A stretch of 64,000 nt of DNA from Bacilli bacterium (GCA_017484065.1 JAFUTX010000018.1:1-64000); one strand, 5' to 3'. Shown: positions 43,877-54,296, numbered from the stretch's first letter. Program-made: numbers and translations. The notes: generated from the letters alone by a model not told the origin.

Positions 43877-44011
43877 AAAGTTTTTTCTTTTTTTTGCCAA
43901 AATTTATTAAAAAACCTTTTTAAATGTTAGTAACTTGTGATATAATGTTAGTAGGTATAGGAGTACACTATATTGTTAAAAATCAAAATTTGTTGTGTTT
44001 ACGAGGGTCTT

Positions 44012-45109
44012 ATGTATTTACAGTCTTTAAAATTGCTTAATTTTCGTAATTATCAAAATATAATTATTAATTTTTCACCTAAGATTAATATTTTTTATGG
44101 CTTAAATGGGTCGGGAAAGACAAATTTAGTGGAAAGTATTTATTATTTAGGATTGACTAAGTCATTTAGAAATAATAATGATTTGAATTTGATTAAGAAG
44201 AATAGTAATTATGCTAAAATTTATGGTCAAATAAGTGATGATTTTGTTAATGATTATATGATTTATTTTGATAATTCTGGTAAAAAAATCAAAATTGATA
44301 ATGAAACTATTCAAAAATTAAGTGATTATGTTGGGCGAATTAAAATTGTACTTTTTCATCCTAATGACTTAAAGTTTGTTAAAGATTCACCAACAATAAG
44401 ACGTAAGGTATTAAATATTAGTATTTCTCAAGTTGATAAGGATTATTTATTTTATTTGAATAAGTATAATAAAGTATTGAAACAAAGAAATATGTATTTA
44501 AAAAAGATTAGTAAATATGAGAGCTTAGATATTCAATATCTAGATATTATTACTAAGCAGATGATTGAACTTGGATATCATATTTATGATATTAGAAAAA
44601 AATATGTTAATGATATTAGTAGTGATTTAACTAGTATGTATGCAAATATTATGGGAAATAATAGTTTAAAATTGAAATATGTTTCTTATTTTGATAATCA
44701 TACTAAAGATGAGTTACTAACAATGTATCAGGAACATTATAGTAGAGACTTTATGTTTAAACAAACTAGTTCAGGAGTCCATAAGGATGACTTTTTGTTT
44801 CTTTTGGATGATGAAGTGCTTAAAGAATGGGGTAGTGAAGGCCAACAAAAGAATGCGGTTATTGCTTATAAGTTGGCTGAAATCATGAATATTAAAAAAG
44901 TATTTAATAAACAACCTATTTTGATTTTAGATGACTTGTTTAGTGAATTAGATAATCAAAAAATTAATAATATATTAACTTTACTTGATGATAATACACA
45001 AACATTTATTACAACTACTGAAATAGAGAATATTCCTGAAAAAATTAAGAAAAATGCAAAAATATTTAAAGTTAATCAGGGAATTTTGAAGGAGGAAAAG
45101 TATGGATAA
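44012..45109 (+). CDS. recF: DNA replication and repair protein RecF
   Basis: 365 residues from the ATG at 44012 ([14 protein letters not shown]), with GAGGG upstream; the frame opens 13 codons earlier at a TTG. The Walker [15 protein letters not shown] (~34-47), the signature region [17 protein letters not shown] (~272), and Walker [13 protein letters not shown] (~298) are those of RecF, an SMC-like ATPase that loads RecA at gaps with RecO and RecR (recR is also in this window). It overlaps gyrB by 8 bp. Just upstream are TATAAT and a TGTTAGTAAC repeat. Confidence 0.95.
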   Translation: MYLQSLKLLNFRNYQNIIINFSPKINIFYGLNGSGKTNLVESIYYLGLTKSFRNNNDLNLIKKNSNYAKIYGQISDDFVNDYMIYFDNSGKKIKIDNETIQKLSDYVGRIKIVLFHPNDLKFVKDSPTIRRKVLNISISQVDKDYLFYLNKYNKVLKQRNMYLKKISKYESLDIQYLDIITKQMIELGYHIYDIRKKYVNDISSDLTSMYANIMGNNSLKLKYVSYFDNHTKDELLTMYQEHYSRDFMFKQTSSGVHKDDFLFLLDDEVLKEWGSEGQQKNAVIAYKLAEIMNIKKVFNKQPILILDDLFSELDNQKINNILTLLDDNTQTFITTTEIENIPEKIKKNAKIFKVNQGILKEEKYG

Positions 45110-47009
45110 TTATGGAGATAGTGCGATACAAGTACTTGAAGGATTAGAAGCAGTTAGAAAAAGACCTGGTATGTACATTGGTAACACTAATGTAGCTGGA
45201 TTACACCATTTAGTATGGGAGATTGTAGATAATGCAGTAGATGAAGCATTGGCTGGATATTGCGATGATATTGAAGTTGAAATTGAAAAAGGTAATGTGA
45301 TTACTGTTAAAGATGATGGTCGTGGTATGCCAACTGGTATGAATGAAAAGACTGGTTTATCAACAATTGAAACAATTTTTACTGTATTACACGCTGGAGG
45401 AAAATTTGGTGGTGGCGGATATAAGGTAAGTGGTGGATTACATGGTGTTGGTGCTAGTGTAGTTAATGCCTTATCAGATTGGTTAGAAGTACGTGTTTAT
45501 CGTGAAGGTAATGTTTATTATCAAAGATTTGAAAATGGAGGACATCCTGTTGAACCACTAAAAGTAATTGATAAATGCAGTGCTGAAAGAACCGGAACAA
45601 CTGTAACTTTTCATGCTGATCCTACTTGTTTTGAAACAACTATTTATGAATGGGATATCTTAGCTAAAAGATTACAAGAAATGGCTTTCTTAAATAAAGG
45701 TATTAGAATTACTTTAATTGACCATAGAAGTGATGAAAGAAAAGAAATTTATCATTATGAAGGTGGTATCATTGAGTATGTTCAAATGATTAATGAGAAT
45801 AAGACTCCTTTATTTAACGATATTGTTTATGTTGAAGACAAACAAGATGATATTTTAGTTGAAGTAGCTATGCAATATAATGATACTTATAATGCTAATA
45901 TTTATTCATTTACTAACAATATTCATACTACTGAAGGTGGTACTCATGAAGATGGTGTTAAGCAAGCTTTAACTAGAGTTATTAACAATTATGCTAAGAA
46001 AAATAAGTTTTTGAAAGAAAATGACGAGAATTTAACTGGTGAAGATGTTCGTGAGGGTGTTGTAATGATTATCTCTTGTAAGCATCCTAACCCTCAATTT
46101 GAAGGTCAAACTAAGACTAAATTAGGAAATAGTGAAGTTAAAAAGATTGCTAGTGATTTATTTGGTAAAGGTTTTGAAAGATTTTTACTTGAAAATCCCG
46201 ATGCTGCTAAGAAGATTATGGAAAAATGTTTAACAGCGTCTAAAGCTCGTTTAGCTGCTAAAAAAGCTCGTGAAATAACTAGAAAAAGTGAAATGAGTAA
46301 TACTAATTTTTATGGTAAATTAAGTGATTGTAAGAGTAAAGATCCTAGTGTAAGTGAAATATTCATAGTCGAAGGAGATAGTGCAGGTGGTTCTGCTAAA
46401 AAGGGTCGTAATAGTATGACTCAAGCTATTCTTCCTTTACGTGGTAAAATTTTAAATGTAGAAAAAGCAAGACTTGATAGAGCTTTATCTAATGAAGAAA
46501 TTAGAACTATAATAACTGCATTTGGTACTGGTATAGGAGAAGATTTTGACTTAAATAAGTTACGTTATGATAAAATTATCATAATGACCGATGCTGATGT
46601 TGATGGTAGTCATATTCGTGTATTATTATTAACATTATTTTATCGTTTCTTTAGACCTATAGTTGAAGCTGGGCATGTATATGCTGCTCAACCTCCATTA
46701 TTTAGAATAATGTATGGTAAAACTAGAAAATATGTATTAAATGAGAAAGAATTAGATGAATACATGGCTTCTTTAGATGAAAAGACTAGAAGTAGAGCAG
46801 AAATAGCTCGTATGAAAGGTCTTGGAGAAATGGATGCAGAAGAACTAAATGAAACTACTATGGATATCGAAAAGAGGGTTTTACGTAAGATTACAGTAGA
46901 AGATTGTATAGCTGCTGATGCAATATTTGAAAAACTTATGGGTGATGAAGTTGCACCAAGACGTTCCTTCATTGAAGAAGGAGCAGGTTATGCTGAGCTA
47001 GATATTTAG
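45102..47009 (+). CDS. gyrB: DNA gyrase subunit B
   Basis: 635 residues. GHKL ATPase domain with [13 protein letters not shown] (~41), DDGRGMP (~71) and [14 protein letters not shown] (~113). The toprim domain has [14 protein letters not shown] (~425) and the metal-binding DADVDGSHI (~499). C-terminus '[10 protein letters not shown]' is standard. Supplies the ATP motor for negative supercoiling. Translationally coupled to recF. Confidence 0.97.
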   Translation: MDNYGDSAIQVLEGLEAVRKRPGMYIGNTNVAGLHHLVWEIVDNAVDEALAGYCDDIEVEIEKGNVITVKDDGRGMPTGMNEKTGLSTIETIFTVLHAGGKFGGGGYKVSGGLHGVGASVVNALSDWLEVRVYREGNVYYQRFENGGHPVEPLKVIDKCSAERTGTTVTFHADPTCFETTIYEWDILAKRLQEMAFLNKGIRITLIDHRSDERKEIYHYEGGIIEYVQMINENKTPLFNDIVYVEDKQDDILVEVAMQYNDTYNANIYSFTNNIHTTEGGTHEDGVKQALTRVINNYAKKNKFLKENDENLTGEDVREGVVMIISCKHPNPQFEGQTKTKLGNSEVKKIASDLFGKGFERFLLENPDAAKKIMEKCLTASKARLAAKKAREITRKSEMSNTNFYGKLSDCKSKDPSVSEIFIVEGDSAGGSAKKGRNSMTQAILPLRGKILNVEKARLDRALSNEEIRTIITAFGTGIGEDFDLNKLRYDKIIIMTDADVDGSHIRVLLLTLFYRFFRPIVEAGHVYAAQPPLFRIMYGKTRKYVLNEKELDEYMASLDEKTRSRAEIARMKGLGEMDAEELNETTMDIEKRVLRKITVEDCIAADAIFEKLMGDEVAPRRSFIEEGAGYAELDI

Positions 47010-47020
47010 GAGGTTTTATA

Positions 47021-49636
47021 ATGAATAATGAAAATATTGAAAATGAATTAGATAATAATGAACTTCAAGAAGATATCAATACTGAAGAAATTATAGAAAA
47101 CGCCGAAAACAATGGTGACGATAGTGCAAATTATTTTCATGAGCATGATAGTTTAACTGAAAATGATATAGTTTCTGAAGTAAAAAAATCTTTCTTGGAT
47201 TATTCAATGAGTGTTATAACTTCTCGTGCATTACCTGATTTAAGAGATGGTTTAAAACCAGTTCATCGTCGTATTTTATGGAGTATGTATGAATCTGGAT
47301 ATACACCTGATAAACCTCATAGAAAAAGTGCTAAGACTGTCGGAGAAGTTATGGGTAATTACCATCCACATGGGGATAGTTCAATTTATGAAGCTATGGT
47401 TAGATTAGCACAAGATTTTAACCAAAGACATATGTTAATTGATGGTCATGGTAACTTTGGTAATATCGAAGGTGATGGAGCTGCAGCTATGCGTTATACT
47501 GAATCGCGTTTAGCTAAGATTTCATTAGAATTATTAAGAGATATTAACAAAGATACAGTTGATATGGCAGACAACTTCGATGCTACAAGAAAGGAACCTA
47601 AAGTTTTACCTAGTAGATTCCCTAATATATTAGTTAATGGTACAATGGGTATTGCTGTTGGTATGGCAACAAATATTCCACCTCATAATTTAGGTGAAGT
47701 AATTAATGGATGTATTGCTTATATTGACAATCCTGATATTGATACTGCTGGATTGATGGAACATATTAAGGGTCCTGATTTTCCTATGGGTGGTATTATT
47801 CTTGGAAATAGTGGTATAAGACAAGCATATGAAACTGGTAGAGGTACTATTACTATTCGTAGTAAAGCTAGTATTGAAGAAGAAGGTAATCACTATAATA
47901 TAGTTGTTACTGAGGTTCCATACGGAGTAAATACTTTAGAATTAAAGAATAAAGTTGCTGAGCTTGTTCATAATAAGATAATTGATGGTATAGCTGATTA
48001 CCATACTGATTTAAAAGATGGTGTTAAAATTACTATTACTCTTAAAAGAGATGCTAATCCACAAGTCGTTTTAAATAATTTATATAAACATACTAATTTC
48101 CAAGTGTCTTATGGTATTATTTTCTTAATGCTTGATAATCAAATACCAAGAACATTAGGTTTGAAAGATATTATTAGTAAATATATAGATCATCAAAAAG
48201 AAGTTATTATTAGAAGAACTAAGTTTGATTTGAAAAGAGCTGAAGAAAGAGTTCACATCTTAGAAGGATTAAAGATTGCTTTAGATAATATAGATGAAGT
48301 TATTAACATTATTCGTGGTAGTCAAACGGATGCTGAAGCTCAAGAAAAATTAATGAGTAGATTTGGCTTAACTGAGGCTCAATGTCAAGCAATTCTTGAA
48401 ATGCGTTTACGTCGTTTAACTGGTTTAGAAAAAGACAAAATAGTTAACGAATTAAATGACTTACTAACAAAGATTTCTGATTATAAGGATATTTTAGCTA
48501 ATGACTCTCGTGTATTCGGAATTATTAAAGATGAATTAATTGAAATTAGAGAAAAATATGCTGATGAACGTCGTACTCATATAGATATGACTGCAATTGA
48601 TTATATTGATGATGAAAATTTAATTCCAGAAGAGAACATTATAGTTGCACTTACTAACAATGGTTATATTAAACGAACTGTTGTAGATACATTTAAATCA
48701 CAAAATCGTGGTGGTGTAGGCATAAAGGGTATGGCAACTAATGATGAGGATTTTGTTAAGGATATTATTAACTTATCAACACATGATTACATTTTATTCT
48801 TTACTAACAAAGGTAAAGTGTATAGACTTAAAGGTTATGAGATACCTGAATTTAGTAGAACATCAAAGGGATTACCAATTATTAACTTATTAAGTCTAGA
48901 GAAAGATGAAGTTGTAAATTCGGTGATTCAAGTTTCTAAGGAAGATGAAGCTAAATACTTAATGTTTGCTACTAAAAAAGGCTTAGTTAAGAAAACATTA
49001 TTAAGTGAATTTGCTAACATTCGTACATCTGGTAAGATATGTATTAGTCTTAAAGAAACTGATGAATTAATTGCTGTTAAAAAGACATACGGTGAAGATA
49101 GTATCTTATTAGGTACAAGTGCAGGTCGTATGGTTAAGTTTAAAGAAAATGATATAAGAGCAATGGGTAGAACCGCTAGTGGAGTTAAGGGTATTAGCCT
49201 TGATGGTGATGCAATTTGCGTTTGTTGTGAAGTAGTTAATGATTCTGATACTATTGCAATTGTTACTGTTAATGGTTATGGTAAGAAGACATTAGTAGAG
49301 GACTTTAGAGAAACTAAACGTGGTAGTAAGGGTGTTAAAGCACTTAATATTACTGAAAAGAATGGTCCTATGGTAGCTGTTAAAGTTATTAAGAATCAAA
49401 ATGAAGTTGTTATTATGACTGATGCTGGTATGACGATGCGTATGCCACTTGATCAAATTAATACATTAGGTAGAGCTACACAAGGAGTAAGACTTATCCA
49501 CTTAAGAGATAATCAAAAGGTTACTTCAATTAGTTTGATTGAAAGCACTAATGAAGAAGATAATAACGATAATATAAATGAAGTTACTAACATTCAAAAT
49601 GAAGATAAGACTGAAGTAACAGAAGAAAATAATTAA
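47021..49636 (+). CDS. gyrA: DNA gyrase subunit A
   Basis: 871 residues with an acidic N-terminal extension of about 45 residues before 'VKKSFLDYSMSVITSRALPD'. The quinolone region reads HPHGDSSIYEAMVRLAQ, with Ser at position 83 and Glu at position 87 (E. coli numbering), the sensitive-type residues. The catalytic Tyr is in AAAMRYTESRLAKI. The C-terminal pinwheel has the six-blade repeats and a gyrase box-like QNRGGVGIKGM. The tail is acidic. The terminator follows at once, then the gene-free parS region. Confidence 0.97.
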   Translation: MNNENIENELDNNELQEDINTEEIIENAENNGDDSANYFHEHDSLTENDIVSEVKKSFLDYSMSVITSRALPDLRDGLKPVHRRILWSMYESGYTPDKPHRKSAKTVGEVMGNYHPHGDSSIYEAMVRLAQDFNQRHMLIDGHGNFGNIEGDGAAAMRYTESRLAKISLELLRDINKDTVDMADNFDATRKEPKVLPSRFPNILVNGTMGIAVGMATNIPPHNLGEVINGCIAYIDNPDIDTAGLMEHIKGPDFPMGGIILGNSGIRQAYETGRGTITIRSKASIEEEGNHYNIVVTEVPYGVNTLELKNKVAELVHNKIIDGIADYHTDLKDGVKITITLKRDANPQVVLNNLYKHTNFQVSYGIIFLMLDNQIPRTLGLKDIISKYIDHQKEVIIRRTKFDLKRAEERVHILEGLKIALDNIDEVINIIRGSQTDAEAQEKLMSRFGLTEAQCQAILEMRLRRLTGLEKDKIVNELNDLLTKISDYKDILANDSRVFGIIKDELIEIREKYADERRTHIDMTAIDYIDDENLIPEENIIVALTNNGYIKRTVVDTFKSQNRGGVGIKGMATNDEDFVKDIINLSTHDYILFFTNKGKVYRLKGYEIPEFSRTSKGLPIINLLSLEKDEVVNSVIQVSKEDEAKYLMFATKKGLVKKTLLSEFANIRTSGKICISLKETDELIAVKKTYGEDSILLGTSAGRMVKFKENDIRAMGRTASGVKGISLDGDAICVCCEVVNDSDTIAIVTVNGYGKKTLVEDFRETKRGSKGVKALNITEKNGPMVAVKVIKNQNEVVIMTDAGMTMRMPLDQINTLGRATQGVRLIHLRDNQKVTSISLIESTNEEDNNDNINEVTNIQNEDKTEVTEENN

Positions 49637-49655
49637 ATAATTATCTTTATATAGA

Positions 49656-49680
49656 AGACTATTTTATATAGTCTTTTTTA
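49656..49680 (+). terminator. Terminator after gyrA
   Basis: AGACTAT (49656-49662) pairs with ATAGTCT (49668-49674), followed by a T run. Confidence 0.85.
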
Positions 49681-49954
49681 TATGTATTTTTTAAGTTACT
49701 AACATTGCTTTTTAGCATGTCATATTAAAATTCTGTTTTTTTTAATAATATTTTTAATATAAAAGTTTAATATTATTAACATTTATTTTTAGAATTTATA
49801 AACATTTTAACTTAATTTACTAACAATGTATTTCAATTAAGTAAATTACCAATTTTTGAAAATAGTACTCCAAAACTACAAAATCTGACGCGATTTTGCC
49901 AACCTTTTTTAAAAAAGGCACCTTAAATTTAAAATTGGGTTTTTAATCTCATTT
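49681..49954. other. AT-rich spacer before the parS array
   Basis: No gene. It contains TTACTAACA at 49696-49704 and 49817-49825 (reverse of the oriC 9-mer) and a perfect CCTTTTTT/AAAAAAGG dyad at about 49904-49919. Nothing else is recognisable. Confidence 0.5.
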
Positions 49955-50976
49955 AATGTTACACGTGTAACATTGATATTAACGAATTATATATTTATAT
50001 TAGTTTTGAAACGAATCTTTTTATTATTTATTCTAATTAATTATATATATTTATTGATGGCGTGTTATTACTTGTTCTAATGTTACACGTGTAACATAGT
50101 AAAAGTAAGAAATTAATGGCAATTATAATTTTATTATTATTTGCATTGTTTAAAATAGTTAAACATATTTTAATTTATTAACATAAAAATTTCAATGTTA
50201 CACGTGTAACATTGAAATTAATGAATTATATATTAATCTAAAATATTAAATATGCTTTTATAATATATTCAATTTAATTATATTTTCTCTAGATAATACA
50301 TTATTATCTGCACTGATGTTACACGTGTAACATTGGATGTTTTAAATTAAATTTGAGTGTTTTTTCATCATATTATTTTTTTATGTTTTATTACTTATTA
50401 TTTTATAAATAAGATTAATTAATGTTACACGTGTAACATTAATTATATGATTATAATTTATATATTTTTTATTTTTTAGTTTTCTAATATTGTTATTGAT
50501 CATTTTTACTTTCAATGAATCCAAATTCAATGTTACACGTGTAACATTGTTAGTAACTAATTTTTTATCTATGATTTATCTTTTTTTATGTTTATTGTAT
50601 ATATCTTAAACATTTTATTTTATTTAATTATCATTTTTTGATTAAGCAATGGGTCGCACAATGTTACACGTGTAACATTGTGTATAACTTTTAAATTCAT
50701 TTATAAAATACTTATAAAACAAATACTTAATTTAATATTTTGAACAATTATTATTAAAAATATGTTGATGAATGTTACACGTGTAACATTGTTAGTAATA
50801 TCATTTTATATGTTATTAATAGTTTGATTGATTTATAGATTCCATTTATATTTTATATTATTTAATAAGATGTTATATGCGTAATGTTGAATGAACCGAA
50901 CAATAACAAAGCAATATATTATAATATTAAATAAATATTTCTTTTAATAAAAAAATGATGTTACACGTGTAACATT
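49955..50976. repeat. parS: parS centromere array: nine identical palindromes plus one decayed
   Basis: The 16-mer TGTTACACGTGTAACA is found at 49957, 50081, 50196, 50317, 50423, 50531, 50662, 50773 and 50959 (start positions). All nine share the 18-mer ATGTTACACGTGTAACAT, and most extend to AATGTTACACGTGTAACATT. A degraded copy (TGTTATATGCGTAATG, 11 of 16) is at 50871. The spacing is 124, 115, 121, 106, 108, 131, 111, 98 and 88 bp. The spacers are AT-rich and unrelated to each other. The core fits parS (TGTTNCACGTGNAACA), and a parB gene lies about 18 kb away across oriC. No coding frame crosses the region. Confidence 0.85.
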
Positions 50977-50983
50977 AAATTGT

Positions 50984-51012
50984 TTGTATTAATTATATTG
51001 ATGTGCTATAAT
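50984..51012 (+). promoter_or_regulatory. Promoter of the SRP RNA gene
   Basis: TTGTAT (50984-50989), 17-bp spacer, TATAAT (51007-51012). The last parS palindrome ends only 9 bp upstream of the -35 element. Confidence 0.75.
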
Positions 51013-51018
51013 TATTTT

Positions 51019-51094
51019 GTGCAACAAATATATTGTAAATTGGTCAGGATTGGAAAATAGCAGCCATATCAGTCACTATTTGTGTGCACTTTTT
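51019..51094 (+). ncRNA. ffs: Signal recognition particle RNA (small bacterial form)
   Basis: The conserved helix 8 is present: TCAGG, then ATT-GGAA-AAT (a GGAA tetraloop on a 3-bp helix), then AGCAGCC, the signature that binds Ffh. The ends close as GTGC/GCAC and ACAAATA/TATTTGT. At about 71 nt plus a T tail it is a minimal hairpin without an Alu domain. The position directly before tadA/dnaX is the same as scr in Bacillus. The T run at 51090-51094 completes a terminator. Confidence 0.88.
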
Positions 51095-51141
51095 ATATGA
51101 AAAAAATATATAGACGAACGTATGTATGTGTGAGGTTTTTA

Positions 51142-51561
51142 ATGAATACAGAGTATATGAATTTAGCTTTAAAAGAAGCTATGAAAGCTTATCGGAAGAA
51201 TGAAGTACCTATTGGTGCTATTATAGTTGAAGATAATAAAGTGATTGCTAAGGCATATAATAAGAAAAATATTAAGAATTTTGCTTTATTTCATGCTGAA
51301 ATTTTAGCTATATATAAAGCTACTAAAAAACTTAAAACGTGGAATTTATCAAAATGTGAAATGTATGTCACATTGAAGCCTTGTGGAATGTGTGAAAAAA
51401 TCATTAAAGAGTCTAGAATACGTAACGTTTATTATTTATGTGATAAATTAGAGAGTAAAAAAGAATATGATAAAACATCATTTATGTTATATAATGATAA
51501 TGAGAAATGTGCTGAATATAAGGAGTTATTAGGAGATTTCTTTAAAAAACAAAGAAAGTGA
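51142..51561 (+). CDS. tadA: tRNA-specific adenosine deaminase
   Basis: 139 residues from the ATG at 51142 (MNTEYMNLAL), with GAGG upstream; the longer frame runs into the SRP RNA. Zinc and catalytic residues are in HAEILAI (~50) and PCGMCEKII (~80). It deaminates A34 of tRNA-Arg(ACG) to inosine. Placed between the SRP RNA and dnaX, as in Bacillus. The C-terminal 'FFKKQRK' is typical. Confidence 0.93.
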   Translation: MNTEYMNLALKEAMKAYRKNEVPIGAIIVEDNKVIAKAYNKKNIKNFALFHAEILAIYKATKKLKTWNLSKCEMYVTLKPCGMCEKIIKESRIRNVYYLCDKLESKKEYDKTSFMLYNDNEKCAEYKELLGDFFKKQRK

Positions 51562-51570
51562 GATTATTTT

Positions 51571-53154
51571 ATGAATTATAAAGTTTTATACAGAAAGTAC
51601 AGACCTACAGATTTTGATTCAATAATAGCTCAAGATCAAGTAATTAATATTTTAAGAAATAGTGTTAAAAATAATAAAATTTCTCATGCTTATATATTTT
51701 CCGGTCCAAGAGGTACTGGTAAAACAACTACAGCAAGGGTATTTGCTAAATATATTAATTGTTTAAACCCTAATGATAGCGGACCTTGTGGGGAATGTGA
51801 TATGTGTAAATTATCTAAAGAAAATGTAGATGTAATAGAGATAGATGCCGCTAGTAATAATGGTGTAGATGAAATTAGAGAAATTATTAACAATGTAAAA
51901 ATTGCACCAGCTTATTCTAAATATAAAGTTTATATAGTTGATGAAGTTCATATGCTTAGTCAAAGTGCTTTTAATGCTCTATTGTTAACATTAGAAGAAC
52001 CACCAAGTAATGTTGTTTTTATATTTGCAACAACTAATATAGAAAATGTTCCAATTACGATATTATCTAGATGTCAAAGATTTGATTTTAAAAAAGTTAA
52101 TGAAGAAAGTATGTATGAAAGATTAAAAGATATTGCAGTTAAAGAAAAAATCAAAATTGAAGACGATGCTTTAAGAGAATTAGTTTATTTAGCTGATGGT
52201 GGAATGCGAGATGCTTTAAGTTTATTAGATCAAATAGCTTTTGATAATGATGATATTACTTATGATATAGTTGTTAAGAATTTAGGAATTATTTCTAATA
52301 AAAAGATAAGAGAGTTAATCGAATGTATTTATGAAGAAAATCCACAAGAATTGCTTAATATATTAAATGAAATTCAAAAATTAAACATAGATTTTAAACA
52401 TTTTATAAAAAAATTAATTGATGAAATAGAAAATATTGCCATAGATATTAAATTAGGTAAATTAGATTACGATTATGATAAAAATGTTTCTTTAGCGTTT
52501 GATTTGGCAGATCTTTTAAATAAAGTTAATGTGAATATTAATTCATATTCATTACTAACTATTGTTTTGTTAAAATATGTTGGTAATAATACTAATCCTA
52601 AACCATCTGTTAAACAAGATACTCAAAAAGATGATGCTACTAAAGCTGGTAATAATCAGATTAATAATATAGTAAAAAAAGAAGTTAAGGATTATGCTAA
52701 TCTAAAAAAAGTTAGAGTAAATAATTGTTTTGTTAATGCCAAGAAATCATATTTAACTAATATTCAACAATCATGGTCAAAGTTTGTTGGATCTATTAGT
52801 GAAAATAAGAAGATAATGATGTTAATGGTAGATAGTGATGTAGTAGCAGCTTCAGATAAATACTTAATTATTACTAACGAATTAGAATCTACTTCAAATA
52901 TGATTAATTCATGCTTAGAAGAACTAGAAAAATTAATATATAAAGTGTATAATATTGATTATAAGATTGTTTCTTTATCTAACGATGAATGGTCTAAAGA
53001 AAAGAAACAATATATAGAAAATATTAAAAACAATTATACTTATAAAATGATGAGTGATGATAATATGGAAGTAACTTTAGATAACGTTCAATCTAGTGAA
53101 GAAATAGCATCATCAATATTTGATAAAAGTAAAATTGTTATAGAGGAGGAATAA
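51571..53154 (+). CDS. dnaX: DNA polymerase III gamma/tau subunit
   Basis: 527 residues. Clamp-loader AAA+ domain: Walker A GPRGTGKTTTARV (~45), a four-Cys zinc knuckle (CLNPNDSGPCGECDMC), Walker B/DEVH in YIVDEVHMLS (~120) and the SRC motif ILSRCQRF (~165). A collar domain follows, then a tau-specific tail that would bind DnaB and the polymerase. No slippery frameshift signal was noticed. It is followed after 2 bp by ybaB and then recR, a universal trio. Confidence 0.95.
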   Translation: MNYKVLYRKYRPTDFDSIIAQDQVINILRNSVKNNKISHAYIFSGPRGTGKTTTARVFAKYINCLNPNDSGPCGECDMCKLSKENVDVIEIDAASNNGVDEIREIINNVKIAPAYSKYKVYIVDEVHMLSQSAFNALLLTLEEPPSNVVFIFATTNIENVPITILSRCQRFDFKKVNEESMYERLKDIAVKEKIKIEDDALRELVYLADGGMRDALSLLDQIAFDNDDITYDIVVKNLGIISNKKIRELIECIYEENPQELLNILNEIQKLNIDFKHFIKKLIDEIENIAIDIKLGKLDYDYDKNVSLAFDLADLLNKVNVNINSYSLLTIVLLKYVGNNTNPKPSVKQDTQKDDATKAGNNQINNIVKKEVKDYANLKKVRVNNCFVNAKKSYLTNIQQSWSKFVGSISENKKIMMLMVDSDVVAASDKYLIITNELESTSNMINSCLEELEKLIYKVYNIDYKIVSLSNDEWSKEKKQYIENIKNNYTYKMMSDDNMEVTLDNVQSSEEIASSIFDKSKIVIEEE

Positions 53155-53156
53155 AT

Positions 53157-53453
53157 ATGAATATGCAAAAATTAATGGCTCAAGCACAACAAATGCAAAA
53201 GTCAATTAACCAAAAAAAAGATAAGATAGAATCTATGGAGTTTAAAGCATCTAACGAATTTGTTGATGTAATAGTTAATGGTAAAAAAGAATTAAAGAAT
53301 GTAATAGTTAAAATGGAATCTTTAGATAAAGATGATATAGAAGTATTACAAGATATGATTTGTTTAGCTATAAATGATGCTAATAAACAAGTTGATAAAG
53401 AATTTGAAAAGGAAATGGGAGCTTATGGGCAATCATTGAATGGTTTATTCTAA
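53157..53453 (+). CDS. ybaB: Nucleoid-associated protein YbaB/EbfC
   Basis: 98 residues. It starts MNMQKLMAQAQQMQ, an N-terminal helix, then a beta-sheet ('SNEFVDVIVNGKKELKNVIV'), then a C-terminal helix, the YbaB/EbfC dimer fold that binds DNA. Position between dnaX and recR is diagnostic. The stop overlaps the recR start by one base. Confidence 0.94.
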   Translation: MNMQKLMAQAQQMQKSINQKKDKIESMEFKASNEFVDVIVNGKKELKNVIVKMESLDKDDIEVLQDMICLAINDANKQVDKEFEKEMGAYGQSLNGLF

Positions 53454-54052
53454 TGATTTATCCTGAAGTATTAGAAAATTTAATTCAAAGTTTTAAAAAA
53501 TTTCCTGGTATTGGTGAAAAAAATGCTGAAAGATTAGCTTTATATACTATGGATATGAGTGATGATGAAATTAATTTGTTGGCAGATTCATTGAAAAATG
53601 TAAAAAGTAAGGTTCAACATTGTGAGATATGTGGTTATTTATGTGAAAATGAGATATGCAATATTTGCGCTGATAAATCTAGAGATCATAATTTAATATG
53701 TGTTATTGAAGATTATAAGAGTGCAGTTTCTTTTGAAAAAATTGGTAATTATAATGGAACATATCATATTTTAAATGGCTTGATTTCCCCAATAGATGGA
53801 GTAACTCCGGAAGATATTAATATTCCATCATTACTTGCTAGACTTAAAAATCTAGAAAATCCAGAGATAATATTGGCTTTGAAGTCGTCTATTGAAGGTC
53901 AAACTACAACTATGTATTTACAAAAAAAATTAGAAAATCAAAATGTAAAAATTTCAAGGTTAAGTTATGGTATATCTATGGGAGCAGATATTGATTATTT
54001 GGATCCGATAACTTTAGGAAATGCTTTAGAAGATAGAAAATTTATAAATTAA
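53453..54052 (+). CDS. recR: Recombination protein RecR
   Basis: 199 residues. Helix-hairpin-helix 'KFPGIGEKNAERLALY' (~13-28), a four-Cys zinc finger (CEICGYLCENEICNIC, ~56-71), then the toprim domain beginning 'ICVIEDYKS' (~80). It works with RecF and RecO to load RecA at gaps and forks. Co-transcribed with dnaX and ybaB. Confidence 0.95.
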   Translation: MIYPEVLENLIQSFKKFPGIGEKNAERLALYTMDMSDDEINLLADSLKNVKSKVQHCEICGYLCENEICNICADKSRDHNLICVIEDYKSAVSFEKIGNYNGTYHILNGLISPIDGVTPEDINIPSLLARLKNLENPEIILALKSSIEGQTTTMYLQKKLENQNVKISRLSYGISMGADIDYLDPITLGNALEDRKFIN

Positions 54053-54097
54053 GCATATTTTTAAATTTTTGGCATAATCTTTGTTGGGTGATTATAT

Positions 54098-54286
54098 ATG
54101 AAAAATGTAGTAATTGTCTTAGTAAAGAGATTATGCATTGGATTAGTTTTTCTTTATAGTTTAAATTTAATACTAAATGATTTAGATATAATGCTACCAA
54201 TTAATTTATTTTCTATTCTTATATCTACTTTTTTAGGGATACCTGGGGTGATTGCATTACTTTTACTAAATATTTTTATAATCTAG
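54098..54286 (+). CDS. bofA: BofA-like sporulation membrane protein
   Basis: 62 residues, almost all membrane-embedded, with two helices (~5-25 and ~33-61) and the Gly-Ile-Pro-Gly turn 'TFLGIPGVIALLLLN' characteristic of BofA. In B. subtilis BofA holds the intramembrane protease SpoIVFB inactive until the sigma-K checkpoint is satisfied. Located after recR, as in Bacillus. The protein is somewhat shorter at the N-terminus than the 87-residue model. GGGTGATT precedes the ATG. Confidence 0.75.
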   Translation: MKNVVIVLVKRLCIGLVFLYSLNLILNDLDIMLPINLFSILISTFLGIPGVIALLLLNIFII

Positions 54287-54296
54287 GTGAAGTCGA

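Noticed and set aside
49955-50976. CRISPR array
   Set aside because: Repeats are 18-20 bp perfect palindromes with 72-115 bp spacers of variable length, no cas genes are in the window, and the core matches parS.
49955-50976. Cluster of LacI/GntR-type operators
   Set aside because: A central CG palindrome could fit LacI-family sites, but nine copies in one gene-free block next to gyrA with no adjacent regulator gene fits a centromere better. Kept only as the alternative to test.
51571-53154. Programmed frameshift making a gamma form of DnaX
   Set aside because: No A-AAA-AAG slippery heptamer with a following stem was noticed at the expected place; one reading frame is continuous.
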